Origin: Marinobacter similis
GTDB taxonomy: Bacteria > Pseudomonadota > Gammaproteobacteria > Pseudomonadales > Oleiphilaceae
Length of the DNA stretch: 64,000 bases
Direction of reading: 5' to 3'
NCBI RefSeq assembly: GCF_000830985.1
Contig: NZ_CP007151.1
Coordinates: 3,410,001 to 3,474,000 of the forward strand
Shown here: one piece after another, positions 10,678-20,847 of the stretch
Position numbering within the stretch: the first letter of the stretch is position 1
How the letters are laid out: every line of letters begins with the position of its first letter
Notes under the pieces: generated by a model
What the model was told of the DNA's origin: nothing
The model's database searches: none
What the model saw: the letters and a program-made list of their open reading frames with translations, nothing else
Made by a program: the position numbers and the translations under genes

Positions 10678-11187
10678 ATGACAGCCACGGATCAGGAACT
10701 TTTCGATGCCGGCGAAGGGCTCGGCGAACTGCTTAAGCGCCAGGGACGTATGATTGCCACGGCTGAGAGCTGTACCGGCGGCTGGGTCGCCAAGGCTTTG
10801 ACCGACAAGGATGGCTCATCCAGCTATGTACTGGGTGGCTTGGTGACCTACAGCAACGAGGCCAAAGAGGCATTGCTGGGGGTTACCCGGAAATCCCTGG
10901 ATGAGCATGGTGCCGTCAGCGAGCCCGTGGTTCGGGAGATGGTGGCCGGTGCCCTGGCGGCTACCGGAGCTCAGGTGGCAGTCGCGATCAGCGGTGTGGC
11001 CGGCCCCGGCGGAGGCAGCGAGGAAAAGCCAGTAGGCACTGTATGGTTTGCCTGGGGGGGCGATCCAGCGTCCACGGAAGCGGTGGTGAAGTACTTTGAC
11101 GGTGACCGGGAACAGGTCCGGCGACAGGCCGTTCTCTTTGCCCTGGAAGGGGTTCGGGCGTATCTGGAAGAGTCCGAGTCGGTTTGA
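10678..11187 (+). CDS. pncC: Nicotinamide-nucleotide amidohydrolase (CinA C-terminal domain, PncC)
   Basis: Protein of 169 aa covering only the CinA C-terminal domain, which converts nicotinamide mononucleotide to nicotinate mononucleotide in pyridine-nucleotide salvage. Signatures are [17 protein letters not shown] and [18 protein letters not shown]. The ATG at 10678 is chosen over the in-frame ATG at 10663 because a perfect AAGGAGGT ribosome site lies between them. Placement before recA is standard in gammaproteobacteria. Confidence 0.93.
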   Translation: MTATDQELFDAGEGLGELLKRQGRMIATAESCTGGWVAKALTDKDGSSSYVLGGLVTYSNEAKEALLGVTRKSLDEHGAVSEPVVREMVAGALAATGAQVAVAISGVAGPGGGSEEKPVGTVWFAWGGDPASTEAVVKYFDGDREQVRRQAVLFALEGVRAYLEESESV

Positions 11188-11232
11188 AAGGGCGGCACTA
11201 AACCGGGCCAGTGAGATTCACTGAGGAAGGGG

Positions 11233-11261
11233 TTGGTCTACTCTTCTGGTTATGTTTTAAT
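11233..11261 (+). promoter_or_regulatory. recA promoter
   Basis: TTGGTC (11233-11238) and TTTAAT (11256-11261) with 17-bp spacing, immediately upstream of the LexA box and about 115 bp before recA. The -35 is a moderate match, as expected for a repressed SOS promoter. Confidence 0.5.
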
Positions 11262-11262
11262 A

Positions 11263-11278
11263 CTGTTCAAATATACAG
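11263..11278. promoter_or_regulatory. LexA (SOS) box upstream of recA
   Basis: CTGTTCAAATATACAG matches the LexA consensus CTGT-N8-ACAG exactly. It sits directly after the proposed -10 element, where bound LexA would block transcription start. Confidence 0.93.
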
Positions 11279-11376
11279 GGAATTTCCAGTTTTCTACTGT
11301 GCGAATTCCCGACTCCTTATTTCACGGCTGGTATTGAGTAGTTCCGGTCGTCATGGCGACAGAGGGTTTTGCACTG

Positions 11377-12420
11377 ATGGAAGACAACCGTAAGAAAGCA
11401 CTTAGCGCAGCATTGGGCCAGATTGAACGTCAGTTTGGTAAAGGCGCTGTGATGAAAATGGGCGATCAGCCCGCGAGGCCATTCCTGCGGTTTCCACCGG
11501 TTCCCTGGGGCTGGACGTTGCTCTCGGCATTGGTGGCCTGCCTTACGGTCGTATCTGTGAAATCTACGGTCCTGAAAGTTCCGGTAAGACTACGTTGACC
11601 CTTCAGGTCATCGCCGAAGCGCAAAAGCAGGGCAAGACCTGTGCGTTCGTGGACGCCGAGCACGCCCTGGATCCGGTTTACGCCGAAAAGCTGGGCGTAA
11701 ATGTGGACGATCTGCTGGTTTCCCAGCCAGACACCGGTGAGCAGGCGCTGGAAATTTCTGACATGCTGGTTCGCTCCAACGCTGTAGACGTGATCATTGT
11801 CGACTCCGTGGCCGCGCTGACGCCGAAGGCGGAAATTGAAGGTGAGATGGGCGACAGCCACGTTGGCTTGCAGGCCCGCCTGATGTCCCAGGCCCTCCGG
11901 AAACTGACCGGTAACGTAAAGCACGCCAACTGCCTGATGATTTTCATCAACCAGATTCGTATGAAGATCGGCGTGATGTTTGGCAGCCCGGAAACTACCA
12001 CGGGTGGTAACGCACTGAAATTCTATTCGTCTGTACGCCTGGATATCCGTCGTATTGGCGCGGTGAAAGACGGTGACGAGGTTGTCGGTAACGAAACGCG
12101 TGTGAAAGTGGTGAAGAACAAGGTTTCCCCGCCGTTCCGTCAGGCCGAGTTCCAGATCATGTACGGCAAGGGCATCTACACATGGCCGAAGTGCTCGACA
12201 TGGGCGTGAAAGAAGGCTTCGTAGACAAGTCTGGCGCCTGGTACGCCTACAACGGCGACAAGATCGGCCAAGGCAAGGCCAACGCCTGCAAGTTCCTGGA
12301 AGAGAACATGGATATGGCGACCGAAATCGAAGCAAGGTTCGTGACAAGCTGATGCCCAAGCCGGAGAAGAAAGAAAAGCCGGCTGAGGCAGAGACTGAAG
12401 CTAACGGTGAGCTGCTTTAA
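11377..12420 (+). CDS. recA: Recombinase RecA, three frameshifts
   Basis: DNA-dependent ATPase for homologous recombination and LexA cleavage. Walker [10 protein letters not shown] is at about residues 65-73 of the repaired protein, followed by the [18 protein letters not shown] and [12 protein letters not shown] motifs. Three single-base losses are inferred: near 11472 (CCCC to CCC), near 12179 (TACCAC to TACAC) and near 12333 (GCCAAG to GCAAG). Repair gives 348 aa, normal length. ATG at 11377. RecX, which usually follows, is absent. Confidence 0.96.
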
Positions 12421-12466
12421 CTGAGTTAACCGGCGTTGGTGCTTTAACCGAAACCTGGGGAGGGCT

Positions 12467-12936
12467 ATGGCTGACACAAAGCGACTGCTGATTGTTGCCC
12501 ATGCGCCCTCCCCGAATACCCTCAGACTCCGGGACGCTGTGCTGCAGGCGCCCGCCACGACGATATCGAGAATGTCGAAGTGACGGTTCGCGCGCCCCTG
12601 GATGCCGGCCCGCAGGATGTGCTCGCCTGCGACGCCATCATCCTGGGCACCACCGAAAACCTCGGCTATATGAGCGGGGCATTGAAAGATTTCTTCGACC
12701 GCAGTTACTACCCCTGTCTTGAGAAAACCCAAGGCCTGCCTTTTGCCTACTATATCCGCGCCGGCCACGACGGCACCGGAACCCACCGTGCCATCGAAAG
12801 CATCACCACGGGGCTGCGCTGGCGGCGCATTCAGGATCCGTTGATCTGCCGTGGTGAATTCCAGGACAGTTTCGAGGATCAGTGTCAGGAGCTTGGGCTT
12901 TACGTGGCGGCCAGTCTCGATGCGGGGCTCATCTAG
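12467..12936 (+). CDS. Flavodoxin-like / NAD(P)H-dependent FMN reductase family protein, frameshifted
   Basis: Small flavodoxin-fold protein, about 156 aa after repair. The N-terminus MADTKRLLIVAHAPSPNT is the phosphate-binding loop of the fold. ILGTTENLGYMSGALKDFFDRSYY is typical of the FMN-binding region of NAD(P)H-dependent reductases. A G appears lost near 12547 (CAGGGCGCC read as CAGGCGCC). Start ATG at 12467 follows GGGGAGGG. It fills the position normally held by recX. Electron-transfer partner unknown. Confidence 0.82.
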
Positions 12937-12958
12937 CCGAAGTGGTTAAATGAGGCTG

Positions 12959-13336
12959 CTAGCCGGCAAGCCGGCTGTAAAGCCCCTCAATCCGGGACAG
13001 GGCATTGTCCACAGTGCGTGAATAACCTTTCTTGTCCAGGCAGTAGCTGAATTGCACGCTGACCCGGTAACCCGTTTGAAACGGCTGACACTCCACTACT
13101 TTGGCACCAACCCGGGATTCCCGGATGTATTTGCCGGCGAAGTCCATGAACAGCCGAGCGCCGGGCTCTACCGGTCTCGGGCAGAGCACGGCCATCCCGT
13201 AGCGGTTGAGGTCGAGACAGGTCACGGGAGTCGTCTGCTTGCCCCAGCCAAAGAAGCCGCGTTCTCTTAAATGAACCTGAAGGCAAGATGCTGGATAGCG
13301 ATCTTTGATTCTGCGATCTGTTGAATCACTCGTCAT
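12959..13336 (-). CDS. PilZ domain protein (c-di-GMP binding)
   Basis: Single-domain protein of 125 aa. The RxxxR motif is in DRRIKDRYPA near the N-terminus and the second part, DLNRYGMAV, matches the D/N-x-S-x-x-G motif with Arg-Tyr in place of Ser-x. These bind cyclic di-GMP in PilZ proteins. It may be a small c-di-GMP-responsive adaptor. It is convergent with the flavodoxin-like gene and divergent from the Lon-like protease. The altered second motif leaves binding unproven. Confidence 0.75.
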   Translation of the reverse strand: MTSDSTDRRIKDRYPASCLQVHLRERGFFGWGKQTTPVTCLDLNRYGMAVLCPRPVEPGARLFMDFAGKYIRESRVGAKVVECQPFQTGYRVSVQFSYCLDKKGYSRTVDNALSRIEGLYSRLAG

Positions 13337-13507
13337 AGAAAGGCGTCCATTGCGTGTCTTGTCTTTGTTATCGGCCGGCTAGCGACGGCTTGGGGATAGC
13401 CGGGAAGGGAAGTTTAGTTCCGGTGCGGCTGTCTGAAAAATGACCGATCGCAAAACTGTGAACTGGGTGGCACTTCGGTAAAGGCGTGCCATGGCAGCAG
13501 AAATCTT

Positions 13508-15991
13508 ATGCACACACGCGACAGGGGCCGCTCCAGAATCTACAATGACCGGCCATTGATTCAACCGTTACAGGACCGCACCTTGAAGTCACTGTCTCTG
13601 CACCAGCTGTACAAAGCCTGTGTTCTGAAAGACTTACCGTTTAAAACGACCCGGCAATTAAAGCCCCTCGCCGAGATTGTCGGGCAGAATCGGGCTCAGG
13701 AAGCCGTGCGTTTTGCGCTCGCCATGCCGCACGGCGGTTACAACGTCTACGCCGTCGGACGGAACGGGCTGGGTAAGCGGACCATGATGCTGCGCTATCT
13801 TGAGCATCATGTGGACACCAAGCAGAAGAGTCACGACTGGTGCTACGTGGCGAATTTTGAGGAGCCCCGGGTTCCCCGCCTGCTGCAGTTGCCTGCCGGA
13901 CAAGGCACTCAGCTGAAGCAGGATATGGAAAAGCTGATGGCCCGGTTGGTCAAGGTAATTCCGCAAACCTTCGACAGCGACAGCTTTCTAGAGCGTTCCG
14001 AGCAGCTCAAGAACGAGTACGCCAAGATGCAGGAGGATGAGCTGGAGAAGGTGGCGGCTCAGGCCAGGCGCAAGAAGGTCAGCCTGACGGTATCAACGCC
14101 CGGCGGCTACCGCTTGGTGGCGATGAATGGCGAAGAGCCCCACACGGCGGAATCCTTCCAGGCGCTGACCGATGCACAGCGGGACAAGTTTGAGGATTCC
14201 ATCAACCGGCTCGAAAAGAAGCTGCGGGCTGCCCTGCGCAAGCTGGCGGACTGGGAGCAGGAGTACGCCGATAAGCAGCAGGCCCTGAATACCGAGACGC
14301 TGGAAGGTATTTCCGGGCATCAGATCGACGAGCTGAAAGAAAAATACAGTGACCTGCCGGACGTGGTGTCGTTCTTTGAAGCTGTACGCAAGGATCTGGC
14401 TGAAAACCTGGACATCTTCCTGGATGACGACGACGAGCAGGCGGCCATCGCCTATGCCTCCCTCGACAAGAAGATGCCCCGTCGTTACCTGGTGAACACG
14501 CTGGTACACCAGAAAACCAATGAAGTGCCGGTGGTGGTTGAAGACAACCCCAACTACCACAACCTGTTTGGCTACGTGGAAAACGTCACCTATAAGGGCA
14601 CGGTGTTTACCGACTTCTCCCTGATCCGGCCTGGCAGCCTGCACCGCGCCAACGGCGGCTATCTGCTGATGGACGCGATCAAGGTGCTGGAGCAGCCCTA
14701 CGTCTGGGATGGCTTGAAGCGGGCGCTGCGTTCCAAGTCTATCCAGATCAACTCTCTGGAGCGCGAGCTGACCCTGTCCGGCACTATTTCCATTGAGCCG
14801 GAGGCGGTTCCCCTGGATGTCAAAATCGTCCTGTTCGGTGATCGTGAGACCTGGATGCTGCTGCAAGAGTACGATTCTGAATTTGCAGAGCTGTTCAGGA
14901 TTACCGCTGATTTCGAGAACGAAATGTACCGGTCGGACGACAGTCAGCTGCTGTACGCCAAGTTCATTGCCAGCCTGGTGAGCGAGAAAGAGCTGCTGCA
15001 TTGCTCCAATAAGGCCGTAGCCCGGGTGATTGAGCACAGTGCCCGTATGGCCGAGCATCAGGACCGGTTGTCCCTGCACGCGGCCGATATCGCCAATTTG
15101 CTGAGGGAATCCGATTATTGGGCCCGTCAGGCCGGTGCCAAGCTGATTCAGGACACCCACGTTGAGCGGGCCCTGGAAAGCGCGAAATACCGCAGCAGCC
15201 GTATTCGCGACCAGTTTTACGATTCCATTCGCGATGGCTCAACGCTGGTGACCACTCACGGCACTTGTGTGGGCCAGGTTAATGCGCTCTCGGTGTTGTC
15301 GACCGGCGGTTTCGAGTTCGGCTTGTCTAACCGTGTCACTGCGACCTGCTACTATGGAGATGGCGCGGTGATGGATATCGAGCGCGACGTCAAACTGGGC
15401 GGCAACATCCACTCCAAGGGTGTGATGATTCTCAGCTCATGGCTGGCCTCGCACTTTGCGGTTACTGATCCCATGCATCTGTCTGCCAGTCTGACGTTTG
15501 AGCAGAACTATGGCGAGGTGGATGGCGACAGTGCTTCTCTGGCAGAACTCTGCGCCCTGATCTCGTCGTTGGCGGAGATTCCGGTGCGCCAGGATCTGGC
15601 CATTACCGGATCGGTTAACCAGTTTGGTGAGGTTCAGCCAATTGGTGGCGTAAACGAGAAAGTCGAAGGCTTCTACACCACCTGCCAGCTCAAGGATGGC
15701 CTGACCGGAACCCAGGGCGTGATCGTACCCAGCACTAACGTTCAGAACCTGATGCTGGACAGCGAAGTGGTTCAGGCCGCCCGCGAGGGTAAGTTTGCGG
15801 TGTACGCGGTTAGCCGGCTGGAAGAAGCGGTTACCTTGCTGCTGGGCATTCCTGCGGGCAAAGCCGACGACAAAGGTAGGTACCCGAAGCAGAGCGTTTT
15901 TGGCATTATCCAGCAAAGGCTCGAGAAGATGCGCGAACATGAGCGCCAGGAGCACAACCGTGATGACCACAAAGATCCGTCAATCCACTGA
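13508..15991 (+). CDS. Lon-related ATP-dependent protease (COG1067 type)
   Basis: Protein of up to 827 aa. The ATPase part includes the NVYAVGRNGLGKRTMM Walker-A-like loop (about 78-93), a long coiled insert (about 150-300) and the RPGSLHRANGGYLLMDA region. The C-terminal Lon protease domain has the catalytic Ser in VDGDSASLAE and the Lys in IGGVNEKVEGFY. This class lacks the N-terminal domain of classical Lon and its substrates are poorly known. The Walker A Lys is preserved, though the loop reads GRNGLGKR. An in-frame TTG at 13583, after AGGA, gives an N-terminus closer to relatives and may be the true start. Confidence 0.88.
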   Translation: MHTRDRGRSRIYNDRPLIQPLQDRTLKSLSLHQLYKACVLKDLPFKTTRQLKPLAEIVGQNRAQEAVRFALAMPHGGYNVYAVGRNGLGKRTMMLRYLEHHVDTKQKSHDWCYVANFEEPRVPRLLQLPAGQGTQLKQDMEKLMARLVKVIPQTFDSDSFLERSEQLKNEYAKMQEDELEKVAAQARRKKVSLTVSTPGGYRLVAMNGEEPHTAESFQALTDAQRDKFEDSINRLEKKLRAALRKLADWEQEYADKQQALNTETLEGISGHQIDELKEKYSDLPDVVSFFEAVRKDLAENLDIFLDDDDEQAAIAYASLDKKMPRRYLVNTLVHQKTNEVPVVVEDNPNYHNLFGYVENVTYKGTVFTDFSLIRPGSLHRANGGYLLMDAIKVLEQPYVWDGLKRALRSKSIQINSLERELTLSGTISIEPEAVPLDVKIVLFGDRETWMLLQEYDSEFAELFRITADFENEMYRSDDSQLLYAKFIASLVSEKELLHCSNKAVARVIEHSARMAEHQDRLSLHAADIANLLRESDYWARQAGAKLIQDTHVERALESAKYRSSRIRDQFYDSIRDGSTLVTTHGTCVGQVNALSVLSTGGFEFGLSNRVTATCYYGDGAVMDIERDVKLGGNIHSKGVMILSSWLASHFAVTDPMHLSASLTFEQNYGEVDGDSASLAELCALISSLAEIPVRQDLAITGSVNQFGEVQPIGGVNEKVEGFYTTCQLKDGLTGTQGVIVPSTNVQNLMLDSEVVQAAREGKFAVYAVSRLEEAVTLLLGIPAGKADDKGRYPKQSVFGIIQQRLEKMREHERQEHNRDDHKDPSIH

Positions 15992-16030
15992 CCGGACATC
16001 ATAAGAAAACGGACAGGAGAGAACACACAG

Positions 16031-16656
16031 ATGACTGATATCCAGCAGACCGTATACGTAGTAGAGATGATGAGGCGGTTCGTGATTCATTGGAATTGCT
16101 GCTGAAATCCGACGGCAAGCCGGTTCAGACCTTTGAGAGTGCTACCAGCTTCCTCAAAGAGTATTCCGACAAGATGGCTGGCTGCATTGTGCTGGATATC
16201 CGCATGCCCGGTATGGACGGCATGGAATTGCAGAAGAAGCTGAACGACAAGCATTCGATTCTGCCCATCATCTTCGTCACCGGCCACGGCGATGTGCCCA
16301 TGGCGGTGGATGCCATGAAAGAGGGCGCGGTCGATTTTATTCAGAAGCCGTACCGGGAAGAGGCGCTGCTGGAGAAAATCGAAGCGGCACTGGCGCAGGA
16401 CCTTGAGCAGCGCAAGACTCTGGACGAAAAGCAGGAAATCATTCGCCGGGTGAAAAGCCTGACCCCACGTGAGCATGAAATCATGGATCGGATGATTGCC
16501 GGGCAAGCGAACAAGGTGATTGCGATCGAGCTTGAGATCAGCCAGCGTACGGTGGAGATCCACCGTTCCCGGGTCATGCACAAAATGGGTACCCATTCAC
16601 TTGCGCATCTGGTCCGTATGGTCTTGTCCGTAAAGGACCTTATCGACGCCCGTTGA
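16031..16656 (+). CDS. FixJ/LuxR-type response regulator, frameshifted
   Basis: Two-component regulator: REC domain (about 1-120) with acidic pocket DDD at 12-14 and phospho-acceptor D56 in VLDIRMPGMDG, then a LuxR-type helix-turn-helix (LTPREHEIMDRMIAGQ). A C appears lost near 16065 (GACGATGAT read as GAGATGAT). Repaired length is 208 aa. ATG at 16031 follows ACAGGAGAG. It lies 45 bp before a histidine kinase and is almost certainly its partner. Target promoters are not visible here. Confidence 0.9.
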
Positions 16657-16701
16657 TCCAGGCGGCATCATACGGAGACGTTTTTAACCGGCTCCCTTTA
16701 T

Positions 16702-18289
16702 ATGACTGAAGTTGTCAGTGAGAACTCGGAGGTGACGGTTCTGCTTGTGGATGACAATCCGCAGAACCTCAAAGTCCTCTATGAGACCCTGAAGGATAAA
16801 GCTATCGCCTGCTGATCGCCAACGAGGGCCAGAAAGCACTGGACCTCGCCCACCGGCATCAGCCCGAAGTGATCCTGCTGGATATCATGATGCCCGACAT
16901 GGACGGCTACGAGGTGTGTGAGCGCCTCAAGGCTGACCAGGCGACCGCTGACTGTGCGGTTGTATTTCTGTCGGCGCTGGATGACCTGCAGGCCAAGGTG
17001 AAGGGTTTCTCGCTGGGTGGTGCTGACTACATTTCCAAGCCCTTCCAGTCCCTTGAGGTAATTGCCCGGGTAAAGACCCACGCCCGCGTCATCCGGTTGG
17101 AGCGCGAGCTTCAGGCCCGTAACCGGGAGCTGAAGGGTGATCAGGCCCGCATCCTGAACTCGATCAGCGAAGGTATTTACGGTCTGGACGAAAACGGTGT
17201 CATCGAATTTGCCAACCCGGCTGCGGCACAGATCATGGGATGTCCGGTTGATGAGTTGATCGGCCGGAATTTCTTCGAAACCCATTTTGCCACCTGCCAG
17301 GAAGGCCAGGACGGTTTGCCTGGTCACACTACCTGCAGTCAGGGCGTGGCTGAAAATCAGCGCAACATCCGGATGTTGCGTATGGACGGCAGCGGTTTTC
17401 CCGCCCAGTACCGGTCTACGCCAAAGCTGGACCAGGGCGAGCTGCACGGTGCCGTAGTGGTGTTCGATGACATAACCGCCGAACTGCAGGGCGAAGCCGC
17501 CCTGGAAGAGGCGCGGGCACTGGTGCAGGAGCAGCGAGATCAGCTGGCTCATGCCTCGCGTCTGACCACTATGGGTGAGATGGCAGCCGGTTTTGCCCAC
17601 GAGGTGAATCAGCCGCTTACCGCGATCACCAATTACGCGCGTGTATCCAAGCGCATGATGGCCAAGGAAGAGCCGGATCTGGGGCTGCTGGGTGAAACCC
17701 TGGATAAGATTGAAGCCCAGTCACACCGCGCCAGTGAAATTATTCGCCGCATCCGTCGATTCATGAAAAAACCGGCCACAGGTAAGGAAGTCATCTCGGT
17801 ACCGGCGCTTCTTGAGGATACTCGCCAGTTTGCTGAAGTGGATATGCGCAACAACGAGGGCGGCATTGATTTGTCAGTGCCCGACGACCTGCCCGACGTG
17901 ACCGCCGATCCGATCCAGGTTCAGCAGGTTGCTCTCAACCTGATCCGAAATGCCCTCGAGGCCACCCGAAGCGCCGACGCTTCAGTTCCGGTCCATGTGA
18001 GTGCTGCGCTGCTGGGTTCCAGTTGTGTCCGGGTGCAGGTGCGGGATCACGGTATTGGCCTCCCAGACGACGCCGAGGACAAATTGTTCCTGCCGTTCTA
18101 CACCACCAAGGACGAAGGCATGGGGATCGGCCTGGCAACCTGTCGGTCGTTGATTCAGCCCAAGGCGGCGATATAGGCTTTGAGCGTCCAGAAGGTGGCG
18201 GTGCCTGTTTTTACTTCACCTTGCCGATCGCGGGCTCCTCAGGCGCTCCCTGTGCTCCAGAGCAACCGTCAGGATTTGAACAGGGCTAG
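16702..18289 (+). CDS. Hybrid sensor histidine kinase REC-PAS-HisKA-HATPase, two frameshifts
   Basis: Repaired protein is 529 aa. An N-terminal receiver domain carries D61 (VILLDIMMPDMDG). A PAS domain follows (about 150-265, GIYGLDENGVIEFANPAAA), then HisKA with phospho-acceptor H300 in GFAHEVNQPLTAI, then an ATPase domain with the N-box NLIRNALEA. No membrane segment is seen, so the kinase is cytosolic. Bases appear lost near 16801 (AAAGGC to AAAGC) and near 18158 (CAGGCCC to CAGCCC); the second restores the GGDIGFERPEGGGACFYF end. It forms a pair with the FixJ-type regulator. Confidence 0.9.
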
Positions 18290-18297
18290 TGGCTCGG

Positions 18298-19173
18298 CTA
18301 GAGCCATTCAATGCGGCCGCTTAGATGCGGCGCATTGCCCTGGGCATTCAGCAATTGAAAGTCCCACCCGGATTCACCTGTCCGCCAGTTTAATTGCGCG
18401 GTTCCCGGCAGCAGTAAAGGTTTCTTGAACTGGCAGCTGATCCTTACCGGGCCTGGTTGCCAGTCCTTTTGCTGTTCCAGCATGGCCAGCGCCTGAGCTT
18501 TACTCCACATTCCGTGTGCAATGGCTTTCGGGAACCCGAAGGCCCGGGCAGTGACTGCGTGCATGTGAATAGGGTTGCGGTCACCGGAGACGCCAGCGTA
18601 TCGACGTCCGGTCGGCTCGGGCGCGTTTATGCTGACGGTATTGGGGTAGCGCTCAAGTTCAGGTGGCGGGGCCTTCTTTGTGGTGGTGCTCTCGGTTCCC
18701 GATCCTCGGGACAGGTTTATGCTCGACTCCTCCCACACCAACTGCCCGGCTGAATAGACCTCGGTAATCAGGTCAAACTCCAGGCCCCGGCTGGTGCGTT
18801 CCTGTGCGCCCAGTCGCACCCTCAGGTCCAGAATTTCACCCCGCCCTATCGCTCGATGCTGGGTGATGGTGTTGCGCAAGTGCACCAGTCCCAATAGGGG
18901 TAAAGGAAAGCGCTTGTCGGTCAGCAGCTTCAAGTGCAGCGGAAAAGCCATAACATGGGGCCAGGTAACGGGCACCCGGATGCCGGGTTGGAAGCCGCAA
19001 ATTGCATCGTACCTGGTCAGGGTTTCGTTGTAGGTGCTGGCGCCAATCAGTTCGGCTGATAGGGAAGGTAGGGCAATGTCACCGTTATTCTTGGGGTTCT
19101 TCGGTGCCAGGGCTCTGGTGTAAAGGGGCAGCAATTTCGGTGGCTGGCGGTAATAGATCAGCGGATCTGGCAT
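18298..19173 (-). CDS. MaoC-like hot-dog dehydratase family protein
   Basis: Protein of 291 aa with two hot-dog folds. The C-terminal half carries the hydratase signature SGDRNPIHMHAVTARAFGF followed by AIAHGMWSKA, as in R-specific enoyl-CoA hydratases. A role in fatty-acid or acyl-CoA metabolism is likely; the substrate is unknown. The start at 19173 is chosen over the longer in-frame start at 19254 because AGGAG lies 8 bp upstream of it. It is convergent with the histidine kinase (8 bp gap) and divergent from an AraC regulator. Confidence 0.82.
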   Translation of the reverse strand: MPDPLIYYRQPPKLLPLYTRALAPKNPKNNGDIALPSLSAELIGASTYNETLTRYDAICGFQPGIRVPVTWPHVMAFPLHLKLLTDKRFPLPLLGLVHLRNTITQHRAIGRGEILDLRVRLGAQERTSRGLEFDLITEVYSAGQLVWEESSINLSRGSGTESTTTKKAPPPELERYPNTVSINAPEPTGRRYAGVSGDRNPIHMHAVTARAFGFPKAIAHGMWSKAQALAMLEQQKDWQPGPVRISCQFKKPLLLPGTAQLNWRTGESGWDFQLLNAQGNAPHLSGRIEWL

Positions 19174-19445
19174 GTCGTTATTCTCCTGGCTTGAATCGTG
19201 CCTTTTGAGTAAATTCGCATCTGATCGCTTCTGTTCAAGCCGCATGGGTACCAATCCTTATTTTCATTTTGGTACAACTGTGCCTCTGTGGCCTGATATG
19301 CTCTAATACCAGAGGTTAGCCTGCGAACATTTATATTACAGGTTTCAACTCTGGCAAATTCAGCCGGATCAGGCATTGACCGGCGTGCATGGCCGACTGT
19401 CCGGTGGGTCAAAGTGGTATTTGATAAATAAGAAAGCGGGATCGT

Positions 19446-20477
19446 ATGCAGGAACTTCGTGACGCGGGAGTGATGTTGCGCCTGATCTATGAGGCGATGA
19501 AGCAAAAGGGTGTTGATACCGACGCGATATTCAGTCGTTTGGGTGTTGATGAAGCTTACGTTTACACCGAGCAGCTGCGGACACCCCACAGCGCCCAGCT
19601 GTATTTCTGGCAGGCGGTGGAGGACGTATCTGGCGATCCGGATATCGGATTGCACCTGGGTGAATTGCTCCCGGCCTACAAGGGCCAGGTGCTGGAGTAT
19701 CTGTTCCTGAGCAGCCCCACCTTTGGTGAAGGCCTACGACGGGCGCAGAACTACCAGCGTTTACTCAGCGATGCCGCGAATACGGATTTCTTTATTGAGG
19801 GCGATGATGCGTGCATGGTGCTCGATGCCGCCTCCGACGAGGTTAGCCGCCTGAAGCATTTTAATGAATGCTTCGTGCAGGGTGTGATCATCTTTTTCCG
19901 CTCGATTACCAACAATTCGTTCTATCCGTCCAGGATTGAATTCGAACACGAACGAACCGAAGGGCAGGCGCACGTTGCTGAGATTCTTGGATGCGACGTG
20001 GTGTTTGGAGCCGAGGAAAACCGGCTCTACTTCCCGGTAAAACTGCTGGCTCATGCGTCGCCCCATGCCGAGCCGGAACTGCTGGATTTGCACGAGCGGT
20101 TTGCCAGTGAGCAGGTCGCGCGGTTGGAAAAAAGGGACATTGTTGGCCAGGTTGAGCGTATTGTCGCCGAGTTGCTGGACAGTGGTGAGGTCACTCTGGA
20201 CGCGGTCGCCGGGCGCCTTGAAATCAAACCGAGGACTTTGCGCACTCGGCTGGCGGAGGCGGAAACCAGTTTTAACCAGGTACTGGCAGATTTCCGCTAT
20301 CGGCTGGCCCGTCAGTTGCTCGCGACCACCGACGAGTCCATTGACGAGATTGTGTACCTGACCGGATTTTCCGAGCCCAGCACTTTCTATCGGGCCTTTA
20401 AGCGGTGGTCGAACATGACCCCGATTGAGTACCGGAAAACAGCGCAGGGCAAGGACGCGATGGTCGCTGCTATGTAG
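19446..20477 (+). CDS. AraC family transcriptional regulator (OruR/ArgR-like)
   Basis: Protein of 343 aa: an N-terminal arabinose-binding-like domain of the PF12625 type (about 20-200) and a C-terminal AraC DNA-binding domain with two helix-turn-helix units (VTLDAVAGRLEIKPRTLRTRL and IDEIVYLTGFSEPSTFYRAF). It is divergent from the MaoC-like gene and is a reasonable candidate to regulate it. The 270-bp gap between them is AT-rich but I see no clean operator. Confidence 0.88.
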   Translation: MQELRDAGVMLRLIYEAMKQKGVDTDAIFSRLGVDEAYVYTEQLRTPHSAQLYFWQAVEDVSGDPDIGLHLGELLPAYKGQVLEYLFLSSPTFGEGLRRAQNYQRLLSDAANTDFFIEGDDACMVLDAASDEVSRLKHFNECFVQGVIIFFRSITNNSFYPSRIEFEHERTEGQAHVAEILGCDVVFGAEENRLYFPVKLLAHASPHAEPELLDLHERFASEQVARLEKRDIVGQVERIVAELLDSGEVTLDAVAGRLEIKPRTLRTRLAEAETSFNQVLADFRYRLARQLLATTDESIDEIVYLTGFSEPSTFYRAFKRWSNMTPIEYRKTAQGKDAMVAAM

Positions 20478-20535
20478 TTAATATGTAGCGAATATGCAGC
20501 AAAGACGGATTCCGAATATTTTTTCGGAAAAAGCG

Positions 20536-20563
20536 TTGACATAAATAAGGGCGTCTTTATAAT
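20536..20563 (+). promoter_or_regulatory. Strong sigma-70 promoter of tRNA-Asp
   Basis: Consensus TTGACA (20536-20541) and TATAAT (20558-20563) with 16-bp spacing, followed by GCGCCCT, a GC-rich discriminator typical of stringently controlled stable-RNA promoters. It lies about 75 bp before the tRNA. Confidence 0.88.
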
Positions 20564-20637
20564 GCGCCCTCGTTGTCACAGAGCAATCACACCCTTGATT
20601 GCGCAGCCCAAGTTGGGCGAGACGTGATGACCAACGC

Positions 20638-20714
20638 GGAGCGGTAGTTCAGCTGGTTAGAATACCGGCCTGTCACGCCGGGGGTCGCGGGTTCGAGTCC
20701 CGTCCGCTCCGCCA
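20638..20714 (+). tRNA. tRNA-Asp (GTC)
   Basis: 77-nt cloverleaf. Acceptor stem GGAGCGG pairs with CCGCTCC, followed by G and an encoded CCA. The anticodon loop carries GTC (CCTGTCACG) and the T arm is GGTTCGAGTCC. Confidence 0.97.
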
Positions 20715-20847
20715 TTTTTTCCTTCCCCGCTTTACCTTTTTCTTCTCTGTTTTATCGTTCTCAGCTCTTACATCATTTTGTCATTTCTTTGTCATCACTG
20801 TGCTTCAGTGTTTGCTTTCGTGTGTTGTAAAAAAACGGGAGTGACTC

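Noticed and set aside
7864..11261. The 15-mer TGGTTATGTTTTAAT occurs both before fdxA and before recA
   Set aside because: A few 15-bp repeats are expected by chance in 64 kb, and the two copies stand in different orientation to their genes.
11377..12420. Programmed frameshifting in recA and other genes
   Set aside because: No slippery sequence or stimulatory structure is seen, and shifts occur at many unrelated sites always by base loss.
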